The notes: generated by a model not told the origin, from the sequence alone. A stretch of 64,000 nt of DNA from Sulfurospirillum halorespirans DSM 13726 (GCF_001723605.1 NZ_CP017111.1:2108001-2172000), one strand, 5' to 3'. Positions 8,797 to 18,113 are shown, counted from the stretch's first letter. A program made the numbers and translations.

Positions 8797-11700
8797 ATGA
8801 TAAAAAGATGGGCACTTTTTCTCACCCTCCTCTCGTTCTTTATGCTGCCATCCTTTGTGTATTGTGCCGCTGAAAAACAGACACTTCGTTATAGCCAAAG
8901 CACATTAGAGCCTTTTATGATGATTCACAACCAAACACCCAGTGGGTTAATGGTAGATTATCTGCACCTTTTAGAGACAAAAATCACTGTAAAATTTGAC
9001 TACCGCTACTATCCTGATCATTGGAGTGTGGTGCTTCAAAAATTTAATGCGGGGGAGTTTGATGTGCTTCCTGGCTACATCCGAGTTGACGCCCCTTTGC
9101 ATAATGTGATGAGCAAACCTCTTTTTCATTTTAACCTCGTTTTAGCCGGGCGCAAATCCGACATCTTGATTTCCGATCTTGAAGAAGTTTCCAAACAAAA
9201 TCTCTTTCTTGCCGTCGTTGCAGACTCATCGGTGCAAAAACACCTTGCCAAAAATTACCCTAAAATTAGAACCTATTTGGTGAAAAATATCCAAGAGGGA
9301 TTGATTGCCGTTGAGCATAAAAAAGTAGATCTGTTCGTTGACATGGCACCCACGTTAGGATACGCTCTGCAAAACAGTGGACTCGCTCATCTTAAAATTG
9401 TGGGTATTTTGAAAGATCAATTTAACCTCGTTTTGGCACTTAATGACGCCTCTTTGCTCCCTTTGATAAACCAAGGTATCGAGGCAATCAGTGAAGCGGA
9501 AAAAGATGCACTCTATAAAAAATACATCAAAATCGAGATTAAAGAGAAAGTCGATTACGCTTTGATTGTAAAGATTGTGAGCATTGCATTTTTTGCTTTT
9601 ATCTGTATTGGTGTGTGGCTAGCGATTCTGAAGCGCGAAATTCACAGACGTAAACTTGCAGAAGAAAAAGCCACACATGCAAACCTACGACTCCAACGCA
9701 CCGCAGAAGAGCTTAAAATCTCTATGGCAAAAACTGCTCATGCTCACCAAGCCAAAAGCCAGTTTTTAGCCAATATGAGCCATGAAATACGCACCCCCAT
9801 GAACACCATCATCGGTATGACCGAGCTTATTTTACGTAAAGATCTTCCTGAAAAAGAGCGCCATTACCTCACCAAAGTGGCGGAAGCAGGACACCATCTT
9901 TTAGATATTATCAACGATATTTTAGATTTTTCAAAAATTGAAGCCGACAAAATTCAACTCGAATCGATCCCTTTTCAACTCGAAGAGCTCATTGTCTCCG
10001 TGAGCGATCTTATCAGTATGAAAGCCCAACAAAAGGGGCTTGAATTACTTATAGATATGGGAAATATCACGCCCCATCACTACAAAGGTGATCCACTGCG
10101 GCTGAAGCAAATTCTGCTCAATCTGCTGAGTAATGCGGTGAAATTTACCACCAAAGGAGAGGTGATTATACGGCTTCGTGCTCGCGTGGAAAAAGATGGC
10201 ACGCATAAAATTCGCTTTGAGATTAAAGACAGTGGTATTGGTATCACACAAGAGCAAGCCGTAGGACTCTTTAGCGCTTTTTCTCAAGCCGATATGTCAA
10301 CCACGCGCCATTATGGCGGAACGGGACTGGGGCTTAGCATTGCACAAGGACTAGTGGCGATGATGGACGGTGTGATCTATTGTGAGAGTGTTTATGGGAT
10401 GGGAAGTACCTTTTGGTTTGAGATTCCCTTGCACGTTGATTCGACCTACGCACTGCCCTCTCCAACATTCATCACCAAAGCGCTTAAAATTTTAGTCGTG
10501 GATGACAATGAAACCGCACTGGAAATTTTTGCTGAGATTCTCCACCAATTTGGGGTTGAATGCGTTACATGTAAAAGTGCCAACGAGGCATTGGTGCTGC
10601 TCAATAATGGCTTTAAAGCCGATGTAGCGATTATTGACTGGAAGATGGAAGGGATGGATGGCATCACCCTTTTTCAGCTGATGCAAGAGCAATACGGTGA
10701 TCAAATCACCTCCATTATGATGGTCACCGCTTACGATAAAGAAGAGCTCATCGCCAAACTAGGCGCCAATCAACCCTACGCCGTGCTTGTCAAACCCATC
10801 ACCGCATCAATGCTTTTTGATACACTCACCGACATGTGTGGGCATCAACGTCTCATCGAACCACTCCATCATGCCCATGAAAAAGAGCTACGCCAATCCT
10901 TCTTAGAGGGCATCACGGTGCTTTTGGCCGAAGACAACGAGAGCAACCAACTGGTAGCCACTGAAATCCTAGGCGAAGTCGGCATTCGTGTTCATGTGAC
11001 CCAAAATGGTCAAGAAGCGTTGGATTGGCTAGCAGCACATCCTTTGCCTGATCTCATTTTGATGGATTGCCAAATGCCTGTTTTAGACGGCTTTAAAGCC
11101 ACGCGTCGCATTCGAAAAACGCTTGGATTGAGCGTGCCTATTGTTGCGATGACCGCCAATGCGATGAAAGGGGATGAGCAAAAATGCTATGACGCAGGCA
11201 TGGACGGCTATGTCGCAAAGCCCATCGATGCTCAAAAATTGATTCAGGAGATTGCACGTTTTTGCCATAAACCAGCTCCTGAAATAGCACATGAAACGGC
11301 TGAGGCATTGGCACTTGAGGGGATTAACACGCTTCAAGCGATCCAGCGTTTGGGTGGAAATGCAACACTTTACTACCAATTTCTAAAGCGCTTTGAAAAA
11401 GAACAGATTCATTTTCGCCAAACCTATCGCACCACGGTGTTAGACAATGATCTTCAAAGCGCAAAACGCGTCTGCCACACACTCAAAGGCATGGCAGGCA
11501 CGCTGGGAATGGATACGCTCAGTGCTTTAGCCCAACAAGCAGAACTCAGCGCTCACCCTCTTGCGCCCAATGATCCTCTTTTACGCTCGATCGAGCAAGA
11601 GATTCTCTCCTTATGCCAAAAAATTCAACCCCTTGTCCTACACAGCGAGATTCCCAAAATGGCTATTACCCCAGCGTCACTGACACGCTTGGTTGCAAAG

Positions 11701-11868
11701 CTTAAATGCGCGGATGCCACAGCCTTGGATGATGCCATGATGCTGATTCAATCTACCGATGCAACGCTTTTGGAAGCGTTTGAGCAGATTAAAGCGTTTG
11801 AATTTGAAAATGCTGTCGCACTGATTGAGACAACCTTACCCAAACCCATTTCTAAAGAGGCAGACTAA
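8797..11868 (+). CDS. Hybrid sensor histidine kinase with periplasmic binding-protein-like sensor
   Basis: A 1023-residue BarA/EvgS-like phosphorelay kinase. A signal sequence (1-24) precedes a type-3 solute-binding domain (about 29-250), then one membrane helix (254-276). Next come HisKA with LANMSHEIRTPMN (His near 329), a HATPase with LLNLLSNAVKF and GTGLGLSIAQGLV, two receivers (565-685 with AIIDWKMEG; 708-825 with LILMDCQMP) and a C-terminal HPt domain with CHTLKGMAG (His near 894). Both receivers keep the phosphoacceptor Asp. The ligand is unknown; the binding domain suggests an amino acid or similar small molecule. The next gene, 5 bp downstream, is an HD-GYP response regulator, so this kinase probably controls c-di-GMP breakdown. 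Confidence 0.9.
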   Translation: MIKRWALFLTLLSFFMLPSFVYCAAEKQTLRYSQSTLEPFMMIHNQTPSGLMVDYLHLLETKITVKFDYRYYPDHWSVVLQKFNAGEFDVLPGYIRVDAPLHNVMSKPLFHFNLVLAGRKSDILISDLEEVSKQNLFLAVVADSSVQKHLAKNYPKIRTYLVKNIQEGLIAVEHKKVDLFVDMAPTLGYALQNSGLAHLKIVGILKDQFNLVLALNDASLLPLINQGIEAISEAEKDALYKKYIKIEIKEKVDYALIVKIVSIAFFAFICIGVWLAILKREIHRRKLAEEKATHANLRLQRTAEELKISMAKTAHAHQAKSQFLANMSHEIRTPMNTIIGMTELILRKDLPEKERHYLTKVAEAGHHLLDIINDILDFSKIEADKIQLESIPFQLEELIVSVSDLISMKAQQKGLELLIDMGNITPHHYKGDPLRLKQILLNLLSNAVKFTTKGEVIIRLRARVEKDGTHKIRFEIKDSGIGITQEQAVGLFSAFSQADMSTTRHYGGTGLGLSIAQGLVAMMDGVIYCESVYGMGSTFWFEIPLHVDSTYALPSPTFITKALKILVVDDNETALEIFAEILHQFGVECVTCKSANEALVLLNNGFKADVAIIDWKMEGMDGITLFQLMQEQYGDQITSIMMVTAYDKEELIAKLGANQPYAVLVKPITASMLFDTLTDMCGHQRLIEPLHHAHEKELRQSFLEGITVLLAEDNESNQLVATEILGEVGIRVHVTQNGQEALDWLAAHPLPDLILMDCQMPVLDGFKATRRIRKTLGLSVPIVAMTANAMKGDEQKCYDAGMDGYVAKPIDAQKLIQEIARFCHKPAPEIAHETAEALALEGINTLQAIQRLGGNATLYYQFLKRFEKEQIHFRQTYRTTVLDNDLQSAKRVCHTLKGMAGTLGMDTLSALAQQAELSAHPLAPNDPLLRSIEQEILSLCQKIQPLVLHSEIPKMAITPASLTRLVAKLKCADATALDDAMMLIQSTDATLLEAFEQIKAFEFENAVALIETTLPKPISKEAD

Positions 11869-11873
11869 TCCGC

Positions 11874-12923
11874 ATGGAAACAATCCTTATCGTCGATGAC
11901 ACTCCTGAAAACCTTATGATTTTAAGTGAAATACTCAAGCCTTTCTACACGGTTAAAGTAGCCAATAATGGACTAAAAGCGCTCAATCTCATTGCCGCAG
12001 GGCATATCCCCGACATTATCCTCCTCGATGTGATGATGCCCGAAATCAGTGGCTATGAAGTCTGCAAAAAACTTAAAAATGATCCGCTCACACGCAACAT
12101 TCCTATCATTTTTGTCACAGCGCTGAGTGAATGTAAAGATGAAGCAGAGGGGCTGAGTCTTGGGGCCGTGGATTACATCACAAAACCGGTGAACGCGTCT
12201 ATTGTTTTAGCGCGTATCAAAACGCAAGTGAGCTTGATTCAGTATCAGCGCAATTTAGAGCAAAAACTAGCAGAGCGCACCGAAGAGATCGTGCTTACAC
12301 GTATGGAGGTCATTCGCCAACTTGGGCGTGCCGCGGAGTACAAAGACAATGAAACGGGCACGCACATTTTGCGTATGAGTGCTTTCACGAAAATTATTGC
12401 TCAAAAAATTGGGTTGGATAATGTCAGAGCCGAACTCATCTTTCTCTCCGCACCCATGCACGACATCGGAAAAATAGGTACTCCCGATTACATTTTGCGC
12501 AAAGAGGGAGCACTGAGCGCAGAAGAGTGGAAAATCGTGAAAGAGCACCCACTGCAAGGCGCAGAAATCATCGGAAATCACCAATCCGCCCTGCTTCAAA
12601 CCGCGCGTGTCGTTGCGCTCACCCACCATGAGAAGTTTGATGGCACGGGCTATCCGTATGGCATTAAAGGATTTAACATCCCTTTAGCAGGTCGAATTGT
12701 CGCTATTGCCGATGTGTTTGATGCCCTCACCTCCAAAAGACCTTACAAAGAGCCTTGGAGCGTGGAGCGCGCCGTTGCGTATCTGACTTCAGAGAGAGGG
12801 AAACATTTTGACCCTGAACTTGTTGATGCTTTTTTAGAGTGCATGGAGGAGATCACAACAATTATGGCGCAATTTAAAGATGCTCCTCAAAAAGCTTTTG
12901 ACGCTTTACATGTAAAGCGTTAA
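11874..12923 (+). CDS. Response regulator with HD-GYP c-di-GMP phosphodiesterase domain
   Basis: A 349-residue two-domain protein. The receiver (1-120) has LIVDDTPENL and LLDVMMPEISGYE, and keeps the Lys in YITKPV. The HD-GYP domain (about 150-330) has the metal-binding MHDIGK, the second HH in LTHHEKFDGTGYP and the RIVAIADVFDALTSKRPYK segment, so it looks catalytically competent. It should hydrolyse c-di-GMP when phosphorylated by the hybrid kinase just upstream. Its end contains the longest palindrome of the TTACATGTAA type, a perfect 20-bp repeat at 12901-12920. It converges on the MFS gene with a 4-bp overlap of the two ends. Confidence 0.9.
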   Translation: METILIVDDTPENLMILSEILKPFYTVKVANNGLKALNLIAAGHIPDIILLDVMMPEISGYEVCKKLKNDPLTRNIPIIFVTALSECKDEAEGLSLGAVDYITKPVNASIVLARIKTQVSLIQYQRNLEQKLAERTEEIVLTRMEVIRQLGRAAEYKDNETGTHILRMSAFTKIIAQKIGLDNVRAELIFLSAPMHDIGKIGTPDYILRKEGALSAEEWKIVKEHPLQGAEIIGNHQSALLQTARVVALTHHEKFDGTGYPYGIKGFNIPLAGRIVAIADVFDALTSKRPYKEPWSVERAVAYLTSERGKHFDPELVDAFLECMEEITTIMAQFKDAPQKAFDALHVKR

Positions 12924-14065
12924 GAGCGCAGTGTACGTTGCAGTCTAAACGCAAAAAAAAGCGTTGCAAAGGCGATCAACGCCAAAAGTACGAGGAAGAT
13001 ATGCCACCCCAAATAGTGATAAAAAACACCGGGTGCAAACGTACCAATGGTTCCTCCTGCGTAATAAAACGACAGATACAACCCATTGGAAATAGCGCGT
13101 TTTTCGTGCGCCAGTTTGCTAATCAGCCCCGAAGCAACGGAGTGAATAATAAAAAAGCCTGCACAAAAGACAAACATACCCCCAAACATCACCAGATAGT
13201 CGTTAATGTGAAAAATCTGCAACCCCACAACATAAGTTAAAATTCCAAAAATAATCGTCTTCGTTTCATTGCCAAAAAGGCGAATCATCCACAAAATACG
13301 AATGGAGATAATAAACCCGATGATGTAGCCTGCATACATCATGCCCACTTTGCCATACCCCATCGTCGAGCTTAAATTTTTAAGTTGAAAAGGGAGAAAA
13401 TTGAGCAGGGCTTGAAACACAAAGAAGATAAAAAACATCATCAGGTAGATGTTAAAAAAAGTTTTGTTTTTAAGAACACCCATCACTTGGGAAAGTTTGG
13501 GTTTGACAAAATCGACCTTCACCTCTTCGCTTAAAAAACTGAGTGCGCCAAACATCAGCACTAAAGCGACGCCCAAAAGCACAAAAAAGAGTCTCCAGCC
13601 AAACAGATCACTGAGGATGCCTGAGAGCAAACGCCCAATAAATCCACCCAAAATGGTCGCCCCAATGTAATAACCAATGGCTTGTTGCACTTTATCTTTG
13701 GGCGTAATAAAACTGATATAGCTCATCAAAGAGGTCAGCACTGCAGGAATCAAAAGCCCTTGCAATGCCCTGATAGTTAAAAGGATAGAGTAACTACTAC
13801 TCCACGCGAAGCAGAGCTCTAAAATGCCCAAAATTAAAACCGCATTTCTCAAAAAGAGTTTGGACGAAAAGGTCTCTAAGATATAACCGTAAAAGATCGG
13901 TGCAAAACTCAGCGGTAACATAATCACCGTGGTAAAAATGACCGCCTCAAAACGACTGAGGTCAAACTCTTTTTCAAAAAGGGGTTGGATGGGCTGAACC
14001 GCGTAAAGGGTGCAGAGGGTTAGAATCGTACAGGTATAGATGATGAGAAGTTGATGGTGAATCAA
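12920..14065 (-). CDS. MFS transporter (probable drug/metabolite exporter)
   Basis: A 12-helix major facilitator protein. The pattern resembles YnfM/AraJ-like exporters: TLYAVQPIQPLFEKEFDLS near the start, then GRLLSGILSDLFGWR as the loop motif after helix 4. The open frame runs up to 14248, but that would place the first 60 residues inside the phosphoribosyltransferase gene and they are not MFS-like. I chose a TTG at 14065, giving 381 residues, a normal length; the exact start is uncertain. It is the last gene of a minus-strand run with purine salvage genes, but a hairpin lies between. The substrate is unknown. Confidence 0.7.
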   Translation of the reverse strand: MIHHQLLIIYTCTILTLCTLYAVQPIQPLFEKEFDLSRFEAVIFTTVIMLPLSFAPIFYGYILETFSSKLFLRNAVLILGILELCFAWSSSYSILLTIRALQGLLIPAVLTSLMSYISFITPKDKVQQAIGYYIGATILGGFIGRLLSGILSDLFGWRLFFVLLGVALVLMFGALSFLSEEVKVDFVKPKLSQVMGVLKNKTFFNIYLMMFFIFFVFQALLNFLPFQLKNLSSTMGYGKVGMMYAGYIIGFIISIRILWMIRLFGNETKTIIFGILTYVVGLQIFHINDYLVMFGGMFVFCAGFFIIHSVASGLISKLAHEKRAISNGLYLSFYYAGGTIGTFAPGVFYHYLGWHIFLVLLALIAFATLFFAFRLQRTLRS

Positions 14066-14076
14066 AAAGTGAGCAA

Positions 14077-14092
14077 GGGAGTTTTCACTCCC
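14077..14092 (-). terminator. Hairpin after the phosphoribosyltransferase gene
   Basis: GGGAGT / ACTCCC forms a perfect 6-bp stem with a GAAA tetraloop on the minus strand, starting 5 bp after the phosphoribosyltransferase stop. A short T-rich stretch follows at some distance. It may attenuate transcription into the MFS gene. Confidence 0.5.
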
Positions 14093-14096
14093 GTGT

Positions 14097-14546
14097 CTAT
14101 TTGATGTTGTCAATCTGAAAATCCCAGAAAAATTCGATCCACTCGGTGGCTTCACGCGCAGCAAAATCGGGACGAAGCAGTGCTTTTTCTTTGTAAAAAA
14201 CTGCCGCGATTTTAAAATCCACGTCAGGATACTTCGCACCAAGCACACGCTCGATCTCGATCATCGTCTCACCGCTGTCGATGATGTCATCGACAATCAC
14301 GACTCGTTTGGCTTTACTTAAATCAGGGATATTAAAAATGTTGATGGTATCGAGCTTCCTCGTCTCTTCATAATGCACCGAATTGATGGAGTAAAGATTG
14401 CGCATCTCCAACGCTTCTGCTAAAAAATGACCTAGGGTCATACCACCACGCGCCACCGCTAAAATAACATCAGGGTTATAAGGCTTGATCTCTTTTGACA
14501 GGGTGTTTACATCTTCTTTAAACTCTTCATAACTGTAATAACGCAA
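14097..14546 (-). CDS. Purine-type phosphoribosyltransferase
   Basis: A 149-residue type I phosphoribosyltransferase. The PRPP-binding motif VVIVDDIIDSGETM lies near residue 83, and ILAVARGGMTLGHFLAE near 28 is the usual nucleotide-loop region. The size and the WIEFFW-type C-terminus resemble xanthine/hypoxanthine-guanine phosphoribosyltransferases (Gpt-like). It would turn a free purine base plus PRPP into the nucleotide. The gene follows an NCS2 purine permease by 17 bp on the same strand, which fits a salvage operon. Base specificity cannot be read from the sequence alone. Confidence 0.8.
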   Translation of the reverse strand: MRYYSYEEFKEDVNTLSKEIKPYNPDVILAVARGGMTLGHFLAEALEMRNLYSINSVHYEETRKLDTINIFNIPDLSKAKRVVIVDDIIDSGETMIEIERVLGAKYPDVDFKIAAVFYKEKALLRPDFAAREATEWIEFFWDFQIDNIK

Positions 14547-14563
14547 ATAATTTCCTTTTAGTT

Positions 14564-15844
14564 TTATTGGACAATAAATACGATTAAACTAACAAATGTT
14601 AAGAATACAATACCAAAATTAATATCTTGGAACTCTTTCTTAATTAACTTTACGATCAAATACGAAATCAACCCGAACGCAAGACCGTTGGTAATCGAGA
14701 ACGTTAGTGGCATCATAATGACAATTAAAAATGTTGAAACCGCAATGGCGGTGTCTTTAAAATTGACATGGGAAAGCTCACTAAACATCAAAACACCAAC
14801 CATCACTAAAACAGGGTAGATCGCATTTTCAGGAATCGCTTTAAACAGTGGCATCATAAAAAGCGTTAAAATGAAAAACAATCCTGTCGCTACCGCTGTT
14901 AAGCCCGTTCTACCGCCCTCTTCCACACCTGCGGCACTCTCAACAAAGGCAGTCGTGGTTGAAACACCAAATAGCGCTCCCGCAGCTGTAGCAACGGCGT
15001 CCACTTCAAGCGTTTTTTGAAGCTCTTTTCCATCGTCTTTAAAAAGCCCCGCACGATACCCAACACCTGCAAGGGTACCAATGGAATCAAACAAGTCTGT
15101 AATCAAAAAGGTAATCACTACAGGAAACAGCGCTAAAGTAAGTGCTGAAGTCACATCAAGCTCTAAAAAGATCGGGCTAATCGAAGCTGGCAAGGAGAAA
15201 AACTCTGTCGGATACGGTGCAATACCTGAAACCCACGCAACAACCGATGTCGCAAGAACTGCCAAGATAAAAGCACCTTTAAGCTTCCATGAATGAAACG
15301 CAAACACCAAAACAAGTCCGAGCACGCCCAAAAGAACATTGGGATTTTTAAAATTTCCAACCCCCACTAAAACGGCAGGATTGGCGATAATCATGCCCAT
15401 ACTTTTAAGACCAATAAACGCAATAAACGTCCCAATACCCGCACTAATCGCACGTCTTAGATCAATCGGCACACTTTTCATAATCCACACCCGAAGCTGT
15501 GTAAATGAGAGCACTACAAATAAAACACCTGAGATGAAAACAACGCCAAGCGCCGTTTGCCAAGGCACTTTCATCCCCAAAACCAACCCAAACGTAAAGT
15601 AAGCGTTCAGTCCCATTCCAACACTCATCGCGATTGGAGTATTTGCCCAAAGACCATTTAAAATGGTCGAAAAGATGGTAATCAAAGCAGTCGCTGTGAT
15701 CAACGCCTCCATTGGCATACCCGTTTTGCTCATAATGATGGCATTCACAGGCACAATGTACATCATGGTCAAAAACGTCGTAAAACCAGCTGTAAACTCG
15801 GTTTTAACCGTCGTACCATTTTTTTCAAGTTTGAAAAAGTCCAA
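14564..15844 (-). CDS. NCS2-family purine permease (AzgA/PbuG-like)
   Basis: A 426-residue membrane protein of about 12-14 helices. It shows the AzgA-type signatures TEFTAGFTTFLTMMYIVPVN near residue 16, SVGMGLNAYFTFGL near 74 and FLITDLFDSIGTLAGVG near 245, plus GVSTTTAFVESAAGVEEGGRTG. These mark adenine/guanine/hypoxanthine proton symporters. It lies 23 bp downstream of mqnE and upstream of the phosphoribosyltransferase. The operon therefore joins purine uptake and conversion to a menaquinone enzyme whose pathway releases adenine. Confidence 0.88.
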   Translation of the reverse strand: MDFFKLEKNGTTVKTEFTAGFTTFLTMMYIVPVNAIIMSKTGMPMEALITATALITIFSTILNGLWANTPIAMSVGMGLNAYFTFGLVLGMKVPWQTALGVVFISGVLFVVLSFTQLRVWIMKSVPIDLRRAISAGIGTFIAFIGLKSMGMIIANPAVLVGVGNFKNPNVLLGVLGLVLVFAFHSWKLKGAFILAVLATSVVAWVSGIAPYPTEFFSLPASISPIFLELDVTSALTLALFPVVITFLITDLFDSIGTLAGVGYRAGLFKDDGKELQKTLEVDAVATAAGALFGVSTTTAFVESAAGVEEGGRTGLTAVATGLFFILTLFMMPLFKAIPENAIYPVLVMVGVLMFSELSHVNFKDTAIAVSTFLIVIMMPLTFSITNGLAFGLISYLIVKLIKKEFQDINFGIVFLTFVSLIVFIVQ

Positions 15845-15867
15845 AGTCGATCCTTTGTTGAAGATAT

Positions 15868-16932
15868 TTAGTAAATTTTGAGTTCGTTATAGAGGCTATC
15901 GCGCTCCACTGCGGTAAAGCCACTCGTTTCGATGAGCTCTAAAATGCTCTGCAACCCAAGCCCTTTAGCACTGTTGGCACCAGCAGCCGATTGGATCGCT
16001 TCGGCTTCAATCGTTCCATCCAGATCATCCGCGCCATACTCTTGTGCAACCAGAGCAAGATTGATCGTGGAAGTTGCCCAGTACGCCTTAATGTGCTTGA
16101 TGTTATCGAGCATCAAACGGCTGATCGCAAAGGTTTTGAGAATTTCAGTAGAGCTTAAAAAATCGTCTACATGTAAATAGTTATTGTCACGTTGATAGAC
16201 AAGAGGAATGAACGCGTTAAAGCCATTTGTGCGGTCTTGCAGGTCACGAAGGCGAAGCATATGATCGATGCGATGTTCACGTTTTTCCACATGTCCAAAG
16301 AGCATCGTCGCATTGGACTCGTGTCCACGTTTGTGCCAGAGTTCATGAATCTGCAACCATTCGGCAGAGCTTACTTTACCTTTACAAACATTCTCACGCA
16401 CTTTTTCATCAAAGATCTCAGCGCCACCACCGGGCATCGAGTCTACGCCGTACTCGATCATCTTGTCGATGACCTCATCAAAACTGAGGTTGTATTCCGT
16501 GGCTAAAAAGTTGATCTCCGCCGCCGTCAACGCCTTTACATGTAAAGAGGGAAAACGCTCTTTGATTTTGGAAAAAATCTCCATATACCACTCAAACCCC
16601 GCATCAGGATTGTGCGCAGAGACCACATGCACTTCGGTAATGTGGTTGTTTTTAACCGAGTTGTCCAATATGCTCAAAATCTCTTCGTGGCTCATGGTAT
16701 AAGGATTTGGGTTTTTACGGTTGGCTGAAAAAGCGCAAAATTTGCAGATGTCTTTGCAGATATTCGTGGGGTTAATATGTCGGTTGACATTGAAAAAGAC
16801 TTTGTTGCCATGAAGCGTACGCCGTCGTTGATTGGCATATTTGCCTAGGGTAAAAAGGTCAAGATCGTAGAGCGCAACACCATCTTCTAACGTTAATCGT
16901 TGATTATTTTCTAGCTTCTCAATAAGAGTCAT
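15868..16932 (-). CDS. mqnE: Aminodeoxyfutalosine synthase MqnE (radical SAM)
   Basis: A 354-residue radical SAM enzyme of the futalosine pathway for menaquinone. The cluster motif CKDICKFC places the three cysteines at 59, 63 and 66, just after FFNVNRHINPTNI, a typical MqnE opening. The C-terminal AQEYGADDLDGTIEAEAIQSAAGA also matches MqnE. CofH and MqnC are related, but the N-terminal sequence and this segment favour MqnE. It would join SAM to the chorismate-derived enolpyruvyl benzoate to give aminodeoxyfutalosine. It heads a minus-strand run with purine permease and phosphoribosyltransferase genes. Two TTACATGTAA-type palindromes lie within it. Confidence 0.85.
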   Translation of the reverse strand: MTLIEKLENNQRLTLEDGVALYDLDLFTLGKYANQRRRTLHGNKVFFNVNRHINPTNICKDICKFCAFSANRKNPNPYTMSHEEILSILDNSVKNNHITEVHVVSAHNPDAGFEWYMEIFSKIKERFPSLHVKALTAAEINFLATEYNLSFDEVIDKMIEYGVDSMPGGGAEIFDEKVRENVCKGKVSSAEWLQIHELWHKRGHESNATMLFGHVEKREHRIDHMLRLRDLQDRTNGFNAFIPLVYQRDNNYLHVDDFLSSTEILKTFAISRLMLDNIKHIKAYWATSTINLALVAQEYGADDLDGTIEAEAIQSAAGANSAKGLGLQSILELIETSGFTAVERDSLYNELKIY

Positions 16933-17016
16933 AGGATACTTTCATGATTTGAAATAAAGATGGATTTTAGCAACATTTTTTATAAACGTAGGTTAAAGTA
17001 TTTTTGTATCTTTAGG

Positions 17017-17022
17017 TATAAT
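17017..17022 (+). promoter_or_regulatory. Candidate -10 box for the DUF350 gene
   Basis: A perfect TATAAT lies 18 bp before the ATG at 17041, preceded by T-rich sequence, as is usual for Campylobacterota promoters that lack a clear -35 box. The leader would be very short. Confidence 0.45.
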
Positions 17023-17040
17023 TAAAAGAAAGGTCGTACT

Positions 17041-17445
17041 ATGATTTTTCACTATTTGCTCTCCTTTGGGTTTTTCCTCGTAACCTCACTTGCCGTGCTC
17101 GCACTCTTCTTCTTTCTCTACGCAAAAGTCACACCGTATGATGACTACAAAATGATTTTTGAAGAGAACAACACCGCCTCTGCACTTGGATTTGGCGGCG
17201 CCATACTGGGGCTCTGCATTCCTCTTTACAGCGCACTTGTTAACTCCATCTCTTACCTTGATTTTGCCACATGGGCGATCATTGCGATGGTGGTTCAGCT
17301 TCTGTTTGCCTTTGGCATGACGCGTTTAGGTGGTAAATTCTCCGTTGAAAAGCACATCAGCAATGGCGATGTTGCCGTAGGCGTTTTAATGGCATTTATG
17401 TCAATCGCGATTGGTTTACTTAACGCTGGGTCAATGAGTTATTAA
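17041..17445 (+). CDS. DUF350 family membrane protein
   Basis: A 134-residue protein with four predicted membrane helices and the DUF350 layout: a first helix, a polar YAKVTPYDDYKMIFEENNTASALGFGGAILGLCIPLYSAL region, and three further helices ending in a glycine-rich tail. The family has no firmly established function; members occur as two- or four-helix inner membrane proteins. The gene sits 5 bp before a pentapeptide-repeat gene on the same strand, so the two are probably co-transcribed. Confidence 0.75.
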   Translation: MIFHYLLSFGFFLVTSLAVLALFFFLYAKVTPYDDYKMIFEENNTASALGFGGAILGLCIPLYSALVNSISYLDFATWAIIAMVVQLLFAFGMTRLGGKFSVEKHISNGDVAVGVLMAFMSIAIGLLNAGSMSY

Positions 17446-17450
17446 ACGCT

Positions 17451-18062
17451 ATGGGTGCGCCTTTAGAGACTATTAGCGATCGTATGGATGTCTTTGCAGA
17501 AACCTTTAAAGGGGTAAATCTGCATGGTGTCAAGATCACCAAAGCGGAATTTGATGACTGCACGTTTGTTTCGTGTGATTTCAGTGAAACCGTTTTTTCT
17601 TTTTGCAAATTTACCGAATGCCGTTTTGAAAACTGCAACCTAAGTCTCATGAAACCAACCAATACTAAAATGAGCGATGTGACGTTTACCTCGTGCAAAA
17701 TGATCGGCATTGATTGGACAAAGGGTGATTGGAAAAGCCTGCTCAATCCAGGTCCCCTTCGTTTTCACGAGTGCATTTTGGATGATAGCAATTTTTTTGG
17801 TTTAGCGTTAGATGGCATCGTGATGAAAGAGTGTCGCATCAAAGAGGTCGATTTTAGGGACGCAACACTCAGAAGAGCTGATCTGAGCGGCAGTGATTTG
17901 AAGGGGTCGTTATTTAACAACACCCATCTGGAAGGGGCTAATTTTATTGACGCACAAAACACGATGATCGACATCCGAACCAATCACCTCAAAGGAGCCA
18001 TTTTCAGACGCTTTGAAGCTCTTTTTCTTCTCGAATCGATGGGAATTGTACTGGTAGATTGA
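17451..18062 (+). CDS. Pentapeptide repeat protein, Qnr-like
   Basis: A 203-residue protein built of pentapeptide repeats with F, L or C at the centre of each unit, for example FDDCTFVSCDFSETVF and LRRADLSGSDLKGSLF. This predicts a right-handed square beta-helix. The plan resembles Qnr/MfpA proteins: two blocks of repeats split by a short non-repeat segment (IDWTKGDWKSLLNPG, about residues 86-100) and a C-terminal helix FRRFEALFLLESMGIVLV like the Qnr dimer region. Qnr proteins mimic DNA and protect gyrase from quinolones; whether this one does is unknown. It converges with trpB across a strong hairpin. Confidence 0.75.
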   Translation: MGAPLETISDRMDVFAETFKGVNLHGVKITKAEFDDCTFVSCDFSETVFSFCKFTECRFENCNLSLMKPTNTKMSDVTFTSCKMIGIDWTKGDWKSLLNPGPLRFHECILDDSNFFGLALDGIVMKECRIKEVDFRDATLRRADLSGSDLKGSLFNNTHLEGANFIDAQNTMIDIRTNHLKGAIFRRFEALFLLESMGIVLVD

Positions 18063-18079
18063 CCTTTACATGTAAAAAG

Positions 18080-18106
18080 ACGAAGAGGCTATCAAAACCT
18101 CTTCGT
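18080..18106. terminator. Bidirectional terminator between the pentapeptide gene and trpB
   Basis: ACGAAGAGG and CCTCTTCGT form a perfect 9-bp stem with a 9-nt loop between two convergent genes. A TTACATGTAA palindrome flanks it on each side (18066 and 18114); the latter overlaps the trpB stop codon. Confidence 0.75.
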
Positions 18107-18113
18107 AACGCTT

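Noticed and set aside
12920-14248. MFS gene starting at 14248 (442 residues)
   Set aside because: The first 60 residues overlap the phosphoribosyltransferase gene and are unlike MFS proteins; a start near 14065 gives a normal length.
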